From positions 23,413-87,412 of the IMG/VR virus record IMGVR_UViG_3300028840_005080: a stretch of DNA of 64,000 nucleotides; one strand, 5' to 3'. Position numbers and translations under genes: made by a program. This DNA comes from a virus. Below are positions 17,625 through 26,176 of this stretch, piece after piece (position 1 is the first letter of the stretch; every line of letters starts with the position of its first letter). The notes under the pieces are model-generated. The model was not told the origin of the DNA. It worked only from the letters and a program-made list of their open reading frames with translations, and made no database searches.

Positions 17625-18052
17625 TCGTTTTCATCTCCCAACATTTCCGAGTTTCGTTTTTTTTGACTCCAACCCTTTTTTATGACCTCTGCAAGTTTAT
17701 TTAATCCTTTTTGCGTATCGATATGATAGTGGAAAACCCCATTACGATATTCATCACTATACCATTCCTTCGGGCTTATCCCTCCGGCATATCCTGCTAC
17801 TCTTATTTCTTTTCCATATTCTTCATGTAGTTTTTCTGCCACTTTGAACGAGATAGGATTTGTTTTTGTCTCTGCTATCCAATAATACCATGCCCGTCTG
17901 AATATCCATCCATTCAAGATTCCTCTGTTTTTCGTTTTGACCTCATAATTTGAAAACGAATCGGAAATAATCAAATCGATTTTTGCTTCTTTTAATTCCG
18001 AAAAAGTTGTTGAATCCGCTATCTTTTCTGTTACCCCTGCCAAATTAATCAT
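17621..18052 (-). CDS. Hypothetical protein (143 residues)
   Basis: A protein with a compact mixed alpha/beta look: SNYEVKTKNRGILNGWIFRRAWYYWIAET, then NPISFKVAEKLHEEYG and a GVFHYHIDT segment. The start at 18052 has GGAG. I do not recognise it with certainty; a similar arrangement is common in small phage proteins of unknown role. It lies downstream of the decayed PAPS-reductase-like gene. Confidence 0.6.
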   Translation of the reverse strand: MINLAGVTEKIADSTTFSELKEAKIDLIISDSFSNYEVKTKNRGILNGWIFRRAWYYWIAETKTNPISFKVAEKLHEEYGKEIRVAGYAGGISPKEWYSDEYRNGVFHYHIDTQKGLNKLAEVIKKGWSQKKRNSEMLGDENE

Positions 18053-18142
18053 TTGTTATCTCCTTTGGCAATGAATTATTTTGTTTTCCATAATCAAAGC
18101 CTCCCTTACGTGGCTTCTGATATTAATAAAATGTTTAAAATT

Positions 18143-18289
18143 TTAATTTAAACTGTTGCATATCCAAACACATTCACCGACGATGTTCGAATCATCATCA
18201 TAATATTTTGATAATTGATTATTTTCTATTCTTTTTCTAAATTCTTTTAAAGTTTCATCCTTAAAAATATGAACATCTTTTTTTAATTT
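18143..18289 (-). other. Coding-like remnant frame without a start
   Basis: After the TAA at 18290 the same frame continues open for 48 codons (KKDVHIFKDETLKEF and on, ending CVWICNSLN) to TAA 18143. The composition looks like protein but no start codon with a ribosome site is seen. It may be the tail of the broken upstream gene or a separate remnant. Confidence 0.35.
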
Positions 18290-18684
18290 TTATTTTTTTT
18301 TAAAAGCGATATTTCTGTAGACTTGTTCGATTCTTTTTGCTCTTTTGGATTCATTTTTATCAATACCAAAAATTAAAATATCTCCGTTTTTAACAAATTT
18401 TTGCAATCTTTCCGCTTTCAGAATTCGCGAACAGAAAGGCATTCTGTTATTTGCTATTGCTTTGTTGTCATAAAATAATTGCTCAGGATTTCTGCCGTCA
18501 TTATCTATTACTATTTTTTATGATACAAATCTTGTAAATCGTCCAAAAATCTATACAAATCAGGGTGCTCCCATTTTGTATCGTTAAAATATAGAAGGAC
18601 ATTTTTGTTATATTTTTCTATTGCCCAATTTGCACAAAATGCTGATGCCTTGCCTCCGCTTAATGCGACAACAATTCTGTTCAT
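18290..18684 (-). pseudogene. Broken PAPS-reductase-like (ATP-PPase) gene
   Basis: ATG 18684 overlaps the primase stop (ATGA). The first 57 codons read MNRIVVALSGGKASAFCA, an SGGKxSA PP-loop, then LYFNDTKWEHPDLYRFL, highly typical of phage phosphoadenosine-phosphosulfate-reductase-family proteins. A TAG ends this at 18511. One extra A in the run of six just before it would join the next frame (IVIDNDGRNPEQLFYDNKA, then MPFCSRILKAERLQKF), again typical of the family, which ends at TAA 18290. So it carries at least one homopolymer frameshift and is also shorter than usual. Members act in defence or modification; activity here is doubtful. Confidence 0.7.
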
Positions 18685-19541
18685 ATCAACATACTCCTTT
18701 TGAATTCTTTTATTTGTTTTTTTGTCATGTTCCCCGGATCATCATAATCACAACAAAAAACTCGGTTATCTATAAATCCGTCTAATTGACAACCCAAATT
18801 TATCGCCTGCTCTTCCGCTCCTTTTGCTTTCTTTTTTCTTCCATCAAAAATTATATACACAAATTCAAATTTTTTAACAATCAGATTTATTTGTTCATTT
18901 GAAAGGGAATCTCCCAAAGCCGGAATAGTATCACTTTCGTCGAATCTCCAACAATCAATCAAACCTTCAACCAAAAAAACATATTCTGTTGTGATTTTTT
19001 CGATATTATAAAGATACTGATTCGCGCTATCAGATTTCACGTACGGGATTCTTTTTCTTGTACAATCCGCATAAATCCACTCACCACCGTAAATAGGAAC
19101 AAAAATGCTGAATCGATTTTGTCCTATTTTTCCAGTGAATTTTATGTTATATTTTTCTATTAGTTTCCACACATTGAATCCTCTTGATTTCAGATATTTT
19201 TTATGAATTTCAAGAGGTTCATCAAGCAGATCTTTCGGAAGTTTTGTTTTTATTTGTTTTGTTTTTTTATTACTATCTGAAAAATATTTGTCTTTTACCA
19301 ACGAATCGGTTATTTCTTTGGCATTTTTCCACGAACATCTTTCAAAATGTTTTACAAGCTCTGTCAGGTTTGTTTTACACTGACATCTCCAACAATTTAA
19401 GCCGCCTGTTGGGGATATTCCAAGATGATTTGAACTATCTCCGCAAAAAGGACAGCGGATGTTTATCCAACCTTTTCTACCGACGTTTTTACCACCTGTT
19501 TTCGGAGACAGTCCGTGTTTGTTTAACCAATTTAGAAGCAT
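18681..19541 (-). CDS. DNA primase (zinc-ribbon plus TOPRIM)
   Basis: A 286-residue primase-like protein. The N-terminus holds a CHC2-type zinc ribbon (CPFCGD, an H, then CWRC at about 52-55). The TOPRIM part contains FLVEGLIDCWRF with the catalytic glutamate and VYIIFDGRKKKAKG, in which the usual D-x-D is D-G-R. This fits short phage primases that make primers for the helicase-polymerase complex; the reduced TOPRIM acidic motif leaves catalytic strength open. ATG 19541 directly follows the upstream stop. Confidence 0.75.
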   Translation of the reverse strand: MLLNWLNKHGLSPKTGGKNVGRKGWINIRCPFCGDSSNHLGISPTGGLNCWRCQCKTNLTELVKHFERCSWKNAKEITDSLVKDKYFSDSNKKTKQIKTKLPKDLLDEPLEIHKKYLKSRGFNVWKLIEKYNIKFTGKIGQNRFSIFVPIYGGEWIYADCTRKRIPYVKSDSANQYLYNIEKITTEYVFLVEGLIDCWRFDESDTIPALGDSLSNEQINLIVKKFEFVYIIFDGRKKKAKGAEEQAINLGCQLDGFIDNRVFCCDYDDPGNMTKKQIKEFKRSMLI

Positions 19542-20102
19542 TTAACAATCCCACTCACTATTGTCGAATCGTGAGTTTCCCAATTTAAATGGGATCTCAA
19601 GATTGTTCATATCGATATAATGATTTATTTCGTCATTTTTGATATAAATGACTTTTGATCCGTCCCAATGAACAAGATCAGACGGATTGCCTCCTGAAAT
19701 TTTAATACGAATCCATGTTTCTGTTATTGGAAATTCACCTATGACAACATACCAAGATCCGATTCTGCCAGCCGCACCATCCGCTCCGTATGCATAATCG
19801 AGTTCTTTAAACGGATTTGTTTTTAATTTTTTTATAGTCCCATTACCTCGCCTTGTATAACCTCCTTGACTTGACAAAATAAAAAAATCAGCGGAATTGC
19901 CGGAATTAATTCTGCATTTCCCCGTTTTTGTTTGCCCTATTGAGAATGCAGAATTAATTCCTTTTTTTAATTCTATATATCCGGGAGTCGGGATGAAGAC
20001 TTCTTTCCTTCCTCTTCCATATTCTCCGATATGGAATCCCCACAGTTTTCCAAATGACATTTCTTTTTCGTAACTTTCAATACTGAAATTTGTAAAAATC
20101 AT
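19542..20102 (-). CDS. Hypothetical protein (186 residues)
   Basis: A mainly beta, Gly- and aromatic-rich protein (GYIELKKGINSAFSIGQ, DFFILSSQGGYTRRGNG, GAAGRIGSWYVVIG) of unknown function with AAGGAG before ATG 20102. The clustering between the SNF2 helicase and the primase suggests an early gene. No catalytic motif is recognised. Confidence 0.6.
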   Translation of the reverse strand: MIFTNFSIESYEKEMSFGKLWGFHIGEYGRGRKEVFIPTPGYIELKKGINSAFSIGQTKTGKCRINSGNSADFFILSSQGGYTRRGNGTIKKLKTNPFKELDYAYGADGAAGRIGSWYVVIGEFPITETWIRIKISGGNPSDLVHWDGSKVIYIKNDEINHYIDMNNLEIPFKLGNSRFDNSEWDC

Positions 20103-20139
20103 TACTTTTCTCCTTGTTTATTTAGCCAATTGATGAGCA

Positions 20140-20484
20140 TTATTGATTTTTCTCGTTCATGACATATGAAAATGCCTGTCTTAGTTGCGCCAAGTCCATT
20201 TCGTCAATCATGGTCGTATAATCTCTGTATTTCGGATCGTTTTTCAAATGTTCCCTGGCTTTGTCCGGCGTCCAATAGACAAGCTCCCAGGCATCCAGGT
20301 TGTCGGCATTTTTAATATCGATTTCATGGTTTGTATCATTGGGATCAAGACCCGCATAAAATATGCCGTGCCTGAATTCTCCACGCCAAGTTTGGTTGCC
20401 CCACAGAGGACGAGGCGCATTGATGATTTTCCAATCCCTCGGAATTATTGCTGGTCTGCTGTCAATGATATGAATCTTTTTCAT
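20140..20484 (-). CDS. Hypothetical protein (114 residues)
   Basis: A protein with many Trp/Asp/Asn residues (PRPLWGNQTWRGEF, DAWELVYWTPDKA) and a helical C-terminus. AAGGAG precedes ATG 20484, and the helicase stop overlaps the start. Not recognised; probably cotranscribed with the helicase. Confidence 0.6.
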   Translation of the reverse strand: MKKIHIIDSRPAIIPRDWKIINAPRPLWGNQTWRGEFRHGIFYAGLDPNDTNHEIDIKNADNLDAWELVYWTPDKAREHLKNDPKYRDYTTMIDEMDLAQLRQAFSYVMNEKNQ

Positions 20485-22361
20485 TACTTTTCTCCTTCGA
20501 TAAGTTTTTGGATTAATGATTCTATAATATCGCTTTCTTTGAATTTTCCGTCAATAATTTTTTCCGTGATTTCTCTTTTGTAATCAATAATTTCACACAG
20601 ATATTCGTCAAGCGTGCCCTTTGCAACGAATACATAGATTGTTACCGGCCTTTCTTGTCCGATTCTTACCAATCTGTCACAACATTGATCAAAATCAGCC
20701 GGAACAAAAGGAAGCTCCGTAAAACCTCCGTAACATGCTGATGTAAGCGTTATCCCCACTCCTGCTGCTGAAATACCTCCGACAAACAATTTGATATCAC
20801 CGTTATTCTGAAATTCTTCGACAATGTTCTGACGTTTTTTTACGTCAATATCGCCGTCAATTTTAACACTGTTTTTATGAGATTTCATTAATTCAGAAAT
20901 CGCTTTTTTGTGGTGAGCGAACATGACGAATTTTTCATTATTATTGTCGAAAAAATCAGTTAACCATTTTTTGACAACTTTCGCTTTTGCATCGCCCAAT
21001 ATTCTTCTTAATCTGAATATACAGGCTTTTTTCTTTTTGTTGTCGTATTTACTTATATTATCAACAATTCCACGGATTTCGGCTTTGTACTTTGCCATGT
21101 CAGATGATTCAAGTTCAATTGGCATGATTTGGATTGTTTTTTGCGGAAGATCTTTTAACACATCTGTTTTTTTCATTCTGATCATGCAATAATTAAGATA
21201 TTCATTGAGTTCTTTCGCATTCGAAATTCCGTTATATTGCCACCCAAATCCGTTATGACGTGGATTACAATATCTGAATCTGAAATCATATCTTGTGCTT
21301 GCTACGGAGGGTTTGACTTTGTTCAGAATCGACCACAATTCATCTGCCGAATTTCTGAACGGAGTACCTGTGAGCGGGATTATATGTTTTGCGATATCGC
21401 ATAATTCCCGAACCGCTTTTGACTGATAAGTTTGCGAGTTTCCTATTTTGTGTGATTCGTCTATAATTAATATTTCTACTTTGTTGAAATAATTTATCCA
21501 TCCGGAGTGTTTTATTTCAACATTTTTTTTATGAATATTTCTGATAATATCATAATTGACTATATAGAATTCCGCTTCAGGATCAAGTTGATTATTTTCG
21601 TTCGGAAGGCCGCTTAAAACTTGGATTTTTTTTTCACCAAGCCACTTTTCAATTTCAGATTTCCAATTTAATTTCAGTGTGGCCGGACAAACGATGACAA
21701 CCGGTCTTTTTTCGAGATGATGTTGACAATACATAAGAGACACAAGAGTTTTACCAAGCCCCATGTCCATTGCCAGCATACACTTTCCGGCGTGGCTTTC
21801 GATAAAATTAAACGCATCCCATTGAAAGTTATACGGAATACCTTTTAATCCTGATATTTCTTTAATTCCCGGATCATCAAAATTAATTTCATGAAAATAT
21901 TTTTTGCGAATCGAATCATCAATGTCAAACTCGAAATCAACAAGTTTTTTATAATTATTCAAAGTAAACGGAACATGCCATTTTTTATCAGAATATTTTC
22001 TACCAGCCAAAGTTTTTACGAAACCAAGCGTGTTCCTGAAATTATCTCCCGAAAAAGATAATAAAATTTTATTATCTTTCATTATTGTTGTTTTTTCGTT
22101 TTCGGGAGGTTTTATTTGTTCAGCAGTTGTAGTTATCGGAGTGCATTCCGGATTAATCGAAAACAACCCTGATTTGCTCAATTTCGAGAGATTTTCATTT
22201 GTGGCGTCTATTATCCATGCTTTTCTATCCCAATCAAATTTACGGCCTTTCAGAGTCTTAATGAAGTCTTTTTTCTTAACATTGTATTTGAATGAAGCAA
22301 TAAATTTATCTGTTTCCTGATTTATTTCATATTTGTATGATTTTTTAATTTTTTCTATCAT
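20484..22361 (-). CDS. SNF2-family DNA helicase/annealing ATPase (SMARCAL1-like)
   Basis: A 625-residue superfamily-2 ATPase: Walker A MGLGKT (near 196), DESH Walker B (IIDESHK), LTGTPFRN, and motif VI region CDRLVRIGQERPV. The N-terminus has two HARP-like repeats (VKKKDFIKTLKGRKFDWDRKAW, and a second near residue 110), a layout like SMARCAL1, which anneals and remodels stalled forks. T4 UvsW has a comparable role. It should act in fork repair and recombination-dependent replication. The start has AAGGAG. Confidence 0.85.
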   Translation of the reverse strand: MIEKIKKSYKYEINQETDKFIASFKYNVKKKDFIKTLKGRKFDWDRKAWIIDATNENLSKLSKSGLFSINPECTPITTTAEQIKPPENEKTTIMKDNKILLSFSGDNFRNTLGFVKTLAGRKYSDKKWHVPFTLNNYKKLVDFEFDIDDSIRKKYFHEINFDDPGIKEISGLKGIPYNFQWDAFNFIESHAGKCMLAMDMGLGKTLVSLMYCQHHLEKRPVVIVCPATLKLNWKSEIEKWLGEKKIQVLSGLPNENNQLDPEAEFYIVNYDIIRNIHKKNVEIKHSGWINYFNKVEILIIDESHKIGNSQTYQSKAVRELCDIAKHIIPLTGTPFRNSADELWSILNKVKPSVASTRYDFRFRYCNPRHNGFGWQYNGISNAKELNEYLNYCMIRMKKTDVLKDLPQKTIQIMPIELESSDMAKYKAEIRGIVDNISKYDNKKKKACIFRLRRILGDAKAKVVKKWLTDFFDNNNEKFVMFAHHKKAISELMKSHKNSVKIDGDIDVKKRQNIVEEFQNNGDIKLFVGGISAAGVGITLTSACYGGFTELPFVPADFDQCCDRLVRIGQERPVTIYVFVAKGTLDEYLCEIIDYKREITEKIIDGKFKESDIIESLIQKLIEGEK

Positions 22362-22412
22362 TATCCAGCTCCTTTTCGGTATTATGGATAGTTATTATTT
22401 TTTTGCGGGTTG

Positions 22413-22454
22413 TGTGTGTTCCTGTTATGTACATCAAAGCCATCAGGAACACAC
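22413..22454 (-). promoter_or_regulatory. Long hairpin between the SH3-like gene and the SNF2 helicase
   Basis: Minus-strand GTGTGTTCCTG (22444-22454) pairs with CAGGAACACAC (22414-22424 region), 11 bp with a 19-base loop, followed downstream by a run of A/T including AAAAAAA. It may be a weak terminator or a regulatory stem before the helicase gene. Confidence 0.5.
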
Positions 22455-22494
22455 TTGGTTTACTGGGATGCCCGCATCACCCTTAGGAGTGCGG

Positions 22495-22674
22495 CTATTC
22501 TGTCAATTCTTGTCTGAGCTTACCGGCCGTTTTTATTCTGACTTGTCGGCCAGTTTTGAGATTTGTCCCATTCCATCCTCCGTAAATCGATTCGGAAGTT
22601 AATTTTACCGAATCGATTTTGTTCGAGACTTTTACGGCGTATATTTTGCCGATTTTAACATCTTTCTTTTTCAT
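22495..22674 (-). CDS. Small SH3-like beta protein
   Basis: A 59-residue ORF starting at ATG 22674, which overlaps the DHH gene stop (ATGA), and ending at TAG. The pattern VKIGKIYAVKVSNKIDSVKL, GGWNGTNLKTGRQVRI and KTAGKLR matches small bacterial and phage proteins with a single beta barrel in which a V-KVSGK.L.PV segment precedes GGW.GTNL.TGR.VRI. Function unknown; the fold guess is from memory of that pattern. Confidence 0.65.
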   Translation of the reverse strand: MKKKDVKIGKIYAVKVSNKIDSVKLTSESIYGGWNGTNLKTGRQVRIKTAGKLRQELTE

Positions 22675-23429
22675 ACAAGCGCATCATAAACACGCCGCCC
22701 GTCTTCTGTGTTGAATTCGATTCCTCTTGGCGAACCTGCGGCTTTCGGATGACCGGCAAATTCTATACTGGCTACCGTTTTTCCGCCAAATGCATACTCC
22801 GAAAGCGGATTACAGTAGATTGATATTGATTTGTAATGTTTTCTATGAACAATCACGACATCAATGCCATCTTCATAAGCTCTGGAAGGATCGAGCGGAT
22901 CGTTTGGACCGATAACCCAATATCCGACTGTTCCGTTCGAAGCAACATTACAATCAATATAGGCTTGCAAGCTGGCCATATTGGCTTTTCTGCCAATCTT
23001 GATGATTTTGTTTTCAGTGTGTTCCATCATTGTTTCAATGAGATGTGTAACTTCTTGCGGTTCGTCTTTGGGGAACGGGAATTTGAGATCACGTGCCAAT
23101 TGATTGACGCCCACCATATACAACAGAGTCAGATCAAACTTGTTGGAACATGCTGAGCTACCGTTCAAGTCAATTTTTTCCATTAGATCGACATCGACAT
23201 CCGGCAGTTCTTTTCCTGCCATTCGAAGCAACCCAATATATGTGTCAGCATCGATGTGAGTGATTTCTACCATATCATTTTCATCAAGTGTAGGAATCCG
23301 GTCATCATTGCATGGCGCGGGGTTTTCATGATGCACCCCGTGATGATCAAAATGATTCTGGCCATCTGCCAAACCTGATTCCAACGAAAAACTATTACCG
23401 CTTGCTTTTTTTATCAACATTACTTTCAT
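22671..23429 (-). CDS. DHH/DHHA1-type phosphoesterase
   Basis: A 252-residue protein with FDHHGVHH (27-34), EITHIDADTYIG (about 54-65) and a C-terminal DHHA1-like AGHPKAAGSPRG. These are the metal and substrate motifs of DHH phosphoesterases such as NrnA (nanoRNase) and RecJ. The order is unusual, since the DHH motif comes before the TH-D-D motif. Likely a small-RNA or nucleotide phosphoesterase; base composition is richer in GC than neighbours, hinting at separate origin. AAAGGG precedes the start. Confidence 0.65.
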   Translation of the reverse strand: MKVMLIKKASGNSFSLESGLADGQNHFDHHGVHHENPAPCNDDRIPTLDENDMVEITHIDADTYIGLLRMAGKELPDVDVDLMEKIDLNGSSACSNKFDLTLLYMVGVNQLARDLKFPFPKDEPQEVTHLIETMMEHTENKIIKIGRKANMASLQAYIDCNVASNGTVGYWVIGPNDPLDPSRAYEDGIDVVIVHRKHYKSISIYCNPLSEYAFGGKTVASIEFAGHPKAAGSPRGIEFNTEDGRRVYDALV

Positions 23430-23453
23430 TTTTAATTCCCTTTCTTTTTTTGG

Positions 23454-23723
23454 TTAAACGGCGCATCTGACTTTGACAGTCTTAGCGCCGCACTTTGGAC
23501 AGATTCCACTTTTTTCCGGAGGGCCATCAATCTGTTCATGATAACCGCACATTAATTCGCGTGCCGCCCGAAGGTGCTTGCAATTACGGTGAAAATAAAA
23601 CCCTTTGCAATTGCAGCGGGATCGCCCCCCAATACTGTTGATGTGACATTGCTCGTAACCGCCAATATGAGCGGTATTCCCATTTTTACAAATTTCCATT
23701 GGAACCAAAATCAAATCTGGCAT
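23454..23723 (-). CDS. SWIM-type zinc-finger protein
   Basis: Eighty-nine residues from ATG 23723 (overlaps the upstream TAA, with GGGAAAG upstream). The segment CNCKGFYFHRNCKHL matches the SWIM zinc finger (C-x-C-x(n)-C-x-H), and ICPKCGAKTVKVRC forms a second zinc knuckle. It likely binds DNA or protein. Function not known; one of several zinc proteins in this early cluster. Confidence 0.65.
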   Translation of the reverse strand: MPDLILVPMEICKNGNTAHIGGYEQCHINSIGGRSRCNCKGFYFHRNCKHLRAARELMCGYHEQIDGPPEKSGICPKCGAKTVKVRCAV

Positions 23724-24046
23724 TACACTTTCCCTTTCAGAATCTTTCTTGCTGATTCCGGCCATTTCGTGTCGCACGACCAACCCGGAGTTTCGCTTTC
23801 CATCTTAAAGCAAGGAATTAATACCCCGTCAATATCCAGTTCAGGAACTGCCCACGTTGAAGATAAATATGTATAACTATCTTCAACGATTTTATTGTCA
23901 CGGAAAATGCAGCCACCTGTCCATTCCCAATCGTTCCTTAATCCGGCATTGCAAAAAACAGGTTTTTCTTTTGCGATTATTCTGGCTGCTTTATCCCAAT
24001 CGAATACCATGAGTTCTTTCCCATAAAATGCATTGAAACTGTTCAT
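23723..24046 (-). CDS. Hypothetical protein (107 residues)
   Basis: The start ATG 24046 has AAGGAG eight bases upstream; the longer frame from 24094 does not. The protein is rich in Trp and Cys (WEWTGGCIFRDNK, SSTWAVPELDIDGV). No family recognised. It overlaps the downstream SWIM gene by the TAATG junction, so they are co-translated. Confidence 0.6.
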   Translation of the reverse strand: MNSFNAFYGKELMVFDWDKAARIIAKEKPVFCNAGLRNDWEWTGGCIFRDNKIVEDSYTYLSSTWAVPELDIDGVLIPCFKMESETPGWSCDTKWPESARKILKGKV

Positions 24047-24059
24047 AATAATACACTCC

Positions 24060-24260
24060 TTACGGTTCTGTCTCGACATCGCAAAGGATATCATTCGCTT
24101 TGTTAAGAGCGGACAAAATCTCTGTCAGCTTCATTTGTCCTTCCCCTGTCCAATTTTCATGGATATCAGGATTTCTGATTTCGGATTTCAGTAACATTTT
24201 GAAATCATCAATCTGCCCCAATAACATATCGTACATTTCCGAAATTTCTGACATGATCAT
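24060..24260 (-). CDS. Hypothetical helical protein (66 residues)
   Basis: A small acidic helical protein starting at ATG 24260 behind GGAG, first gene after the promoter at 24300-24328. Two helices (YDMLLGQIDDFKMLLK and QMKLTEILSALNKAND) suggest a coiled bundle. Not recognised. Confidence 0.65.
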   Translation of the reverse strand: MIMSEISEMYDMLLGQIDDFKMLLKSEIRNPDIHENWTGEGQMKLTEILSALNKANDILCDVETEP

Positions 24261-24299
24261 TTTCAGTCTCCTTTATTTTTAATGTTGATATTGAGGAGT

Positions 24300-24328
24300 A
24301 TATTACAGAAAAAAATTACAAAATGCAA
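24300..24328 (-). promoter_or_regulatory. Sigma70-type promoter for the 24.3-20 kb early cluster
   Basis: Minus-strand TTGCAT (24323-24328), 17-base spacer, TG followed by TAATAT (24300-24305). The gap from 24261 to 24432 holds no gene, and this promoter reads into the zinc-protein, DHH and helicase genes. Confidence 0.65.
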
Positions 24329-24432
24329 TCCTGATTTTAGTCAAAAAATAACGATTATCGGCAAATATTCGGAAATATTATATCAAAATGAATTATTTTC
24401 TTAATTTTTCAAAGAATTTCTATTATTTTCTC

Positions 24433-25038
24433 TTATTTTCTAAGAAATGACGGATTGTTTTTGATATTTTCACGATATTTCAAAGGAATTCTGATTTTCC
24501 CTTGTTTCGGCGAGCGTAAATATCCGTTTTTTATAAAGAATTCGAATAATTTTCTTGTGATTCGGATGTCGTGCAAACAATATTCAATTGTTTCAATAAA
24601 ATTCGATGTGTTGAAATTTATACTGATTTTTTGTTTATTGAGGGTCATTTTGCATAAATCATTTAAATTTAATCCGCCTGGAGATTTTTTTTTAACAGAT
24701 TCAGATAACTTTATACCATAAAATGATGATAAGACAATTAAAAATATATCATATTCAAGCCAATATGTTTCACGTGAAACAATTTTGAAATACGGGAAAT
24801 TCAAGCGATATTTTCTATTGTTTCCAAGTAAAAGCCGAGTGTCAAAATTAATTCCGTTAAATGAAGCACATATGTTTCCATTCAATGCTCTTATAAGCTC
24901 TGAAGAATTGTCAAATATAAAATAGGTATCGCGATTATAACTGTAAATGCATCCGCACAAAAACCCCATCGTATTTTGGGGATCTTTAAACGTCCCTTTG
25001 TTCCTTGTCTCGCAGTCATATATTAAAATGTCTTGCAA
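24433..25038 (-). CDS. DEDD-type 3'-5' exonuclease
   Basis: The RNase H-like exonuclease motifs are in order: Exo I IYDCET, Exo II NGINFDTRLL and Exo III CLHDIRITRKL. It could supply proofreading in trans to the polymerase, or act in repair. The frame is open back to 25206, but that part overlaps the upstream tail gene; a TTG at 25038 (LQDILIYDCE) is the more likely start, giving about 201 residues. The first parS-like palindrome (24766-24781) is inside, encoding VSRET. Confidence 0.75.
   Translation of the reverse strand: MQDILIYDCETRNKGTFKDPQNTMGFLCGCIYSYNRDTYFIFDNSSELIRALNGNICASFNGINFDTRLLLGNNRKYRLNFPYFKIVSRETYWLEYDIFLIVLSSFYGIKLSESVKKKSPGGLNLNDLCKMTLNKQKISINFNTSNFIETIEYCLHDIRITRKLFEFFIKNGYLRSPKQGKIRIPLKYRENIKNNPSFLRK
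24766..24781. promoter_or_regulatory. parS-like palindrome, copy 1
   Basis: TGTTTCACGTGAAACA, a perfect 16-bp palindrome identical to the canonical bacterial ParB-binding parS site. It lies within the exonuclease gene. Three more exact copies occur in the window. Confidence 0.8.
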
Positions 25039-25051
25039 TTTATATTCTTTC

Positions 25052-26176
25052 TTAAGTTTCCCATGGTTCGCCCCAGTCAATTGCGGCATTATTAAAATTC
25101 GGGATTCCTGCCCAATCAAGATTAAGAATTGTATTTGATGTATATCCGTTATCGCAAGAACCCGAATACGTATAATCATCAAAATCATAAAAAGTATCAT
25201 AAACATATTCTGATGTAAATGAGTAAACGCTAAAGATCATCCCTAATTTTTCCGGACAATTATAATTATTTGTCCAATTGATTCTTAATTGCGATGGTCT
25301 GTTTTCGTTTAGCCATTGTGTATGCTCAATCACGCTTTCGCCAGTCCAATTTTGATTGCAATAATTGCCAAAAGTCGGATATGTCAGATATCTTTGATTT
25401 GATGTTTCCCATTTTGCATAAAAACTCCCTCCGTCATTCCAATAATCTGGAGTGAATCTTGAAACCCATCCGGAATCCGTATTAAATTCTATATTGTTAA
25501 TATAGAAACTTGCTCCATCACGAATTGGACAGCAGATAACCGTTGGTTGTCCTGGTATGAGATAATACATATATAACTGAATATATGTTGCCCAATATAA
25601 ACAATCAACAGGCTCATCCCAAAAACCTACGACAACCGGTCTTTCATAACTCCCATATTCATAAAAAACAACTACTATGTCATCTGCTTCAAATGCTGCC
25701 GTATCGCATTGCATATATTGTGCTTTGCATGATCTTGTAGAATCCCCGTATATTTCTACTTCCATATATTCGGCATCTGTGATCGAAGCAACTTTACCTT
25801 TTTTGTATAACGGATATTCTTTTTGCCAACGCCTGTTTCTTTCAGATGACAGGATGTACCCCTTGACAAGCTGATGTTTGTTGTTTGTTTCCCATAATTC
25901 TTTTGGTTTTTTCCACACAGAATTTGTTGAATATGTGTAAACAGGGATATTTTCTTCTTCCTGGCCCGTATGTGTATTCGGTAGGAATCTTAGATTCCCG
26001 TGTCCTTTGTTGACAACAGGCGGTTCGTTGTCAATATCTGCGATTCTTACTTCGGTGCCCAAAAGAATTTCATCTTTTGTGACGCATTGTGCCGAAGTTT
26101 CGCCGATATCAGGAACATTTACGATATAATTATTATTTTCCGCATCATCAATATTTGTTATTACACCGCGACTCAC
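25052..26176 (-). CDS. Distal tail / baseplate-type protein with OB-like domains
   Basis: A 374-residue protein starting at GTG 26176 (overlaps the upstream TGA). Two related segments, GVITNIDDAENNNYIVNVPD and GKVASITDAEYMEVEIYGD, each followed by a VVVxG strand, resemble tandem OB-like folds used by tail-tip proteins. The remainder is Tyr/Trp/Asn-rich. Position at the end of the tail module suggests a tail tip or host-binding component. Exact role is inference. Confidence 0.55.
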   Translation of the reverse strand: MSRGVITNIDDAENNNYIVNVPDIGETSAQCVTKDEILLGTEVRIADIDNEPPVVNKGHGNLRFLPNTHTGQEEENIPVYTYSTNSVWKKPKELWETNNKHQLVKGYILSSERNRRWQKEYPLYKKGKVASITDAEYMEVEIYGDSTRSCKAQYMQCDTAAFEADDIVVVFYEYGSYERPVVVGFWDEPVDCLYWATYIQLYMYYLIPGQPTVICCPIRDGASFYINNIEFNTDSGWVSRFTPDYWNDGGSFYAKWETSNQRYLTYPTFGNYCNQNWTGESVIEHTQWLNENRPSQLRINWTNNYNCPEKLGMIFSVYSFTSEYVYDTFYDFDDYTYSGSCDNGYTSNTILNLDWAGIPNFNNAAIDWGEPWET

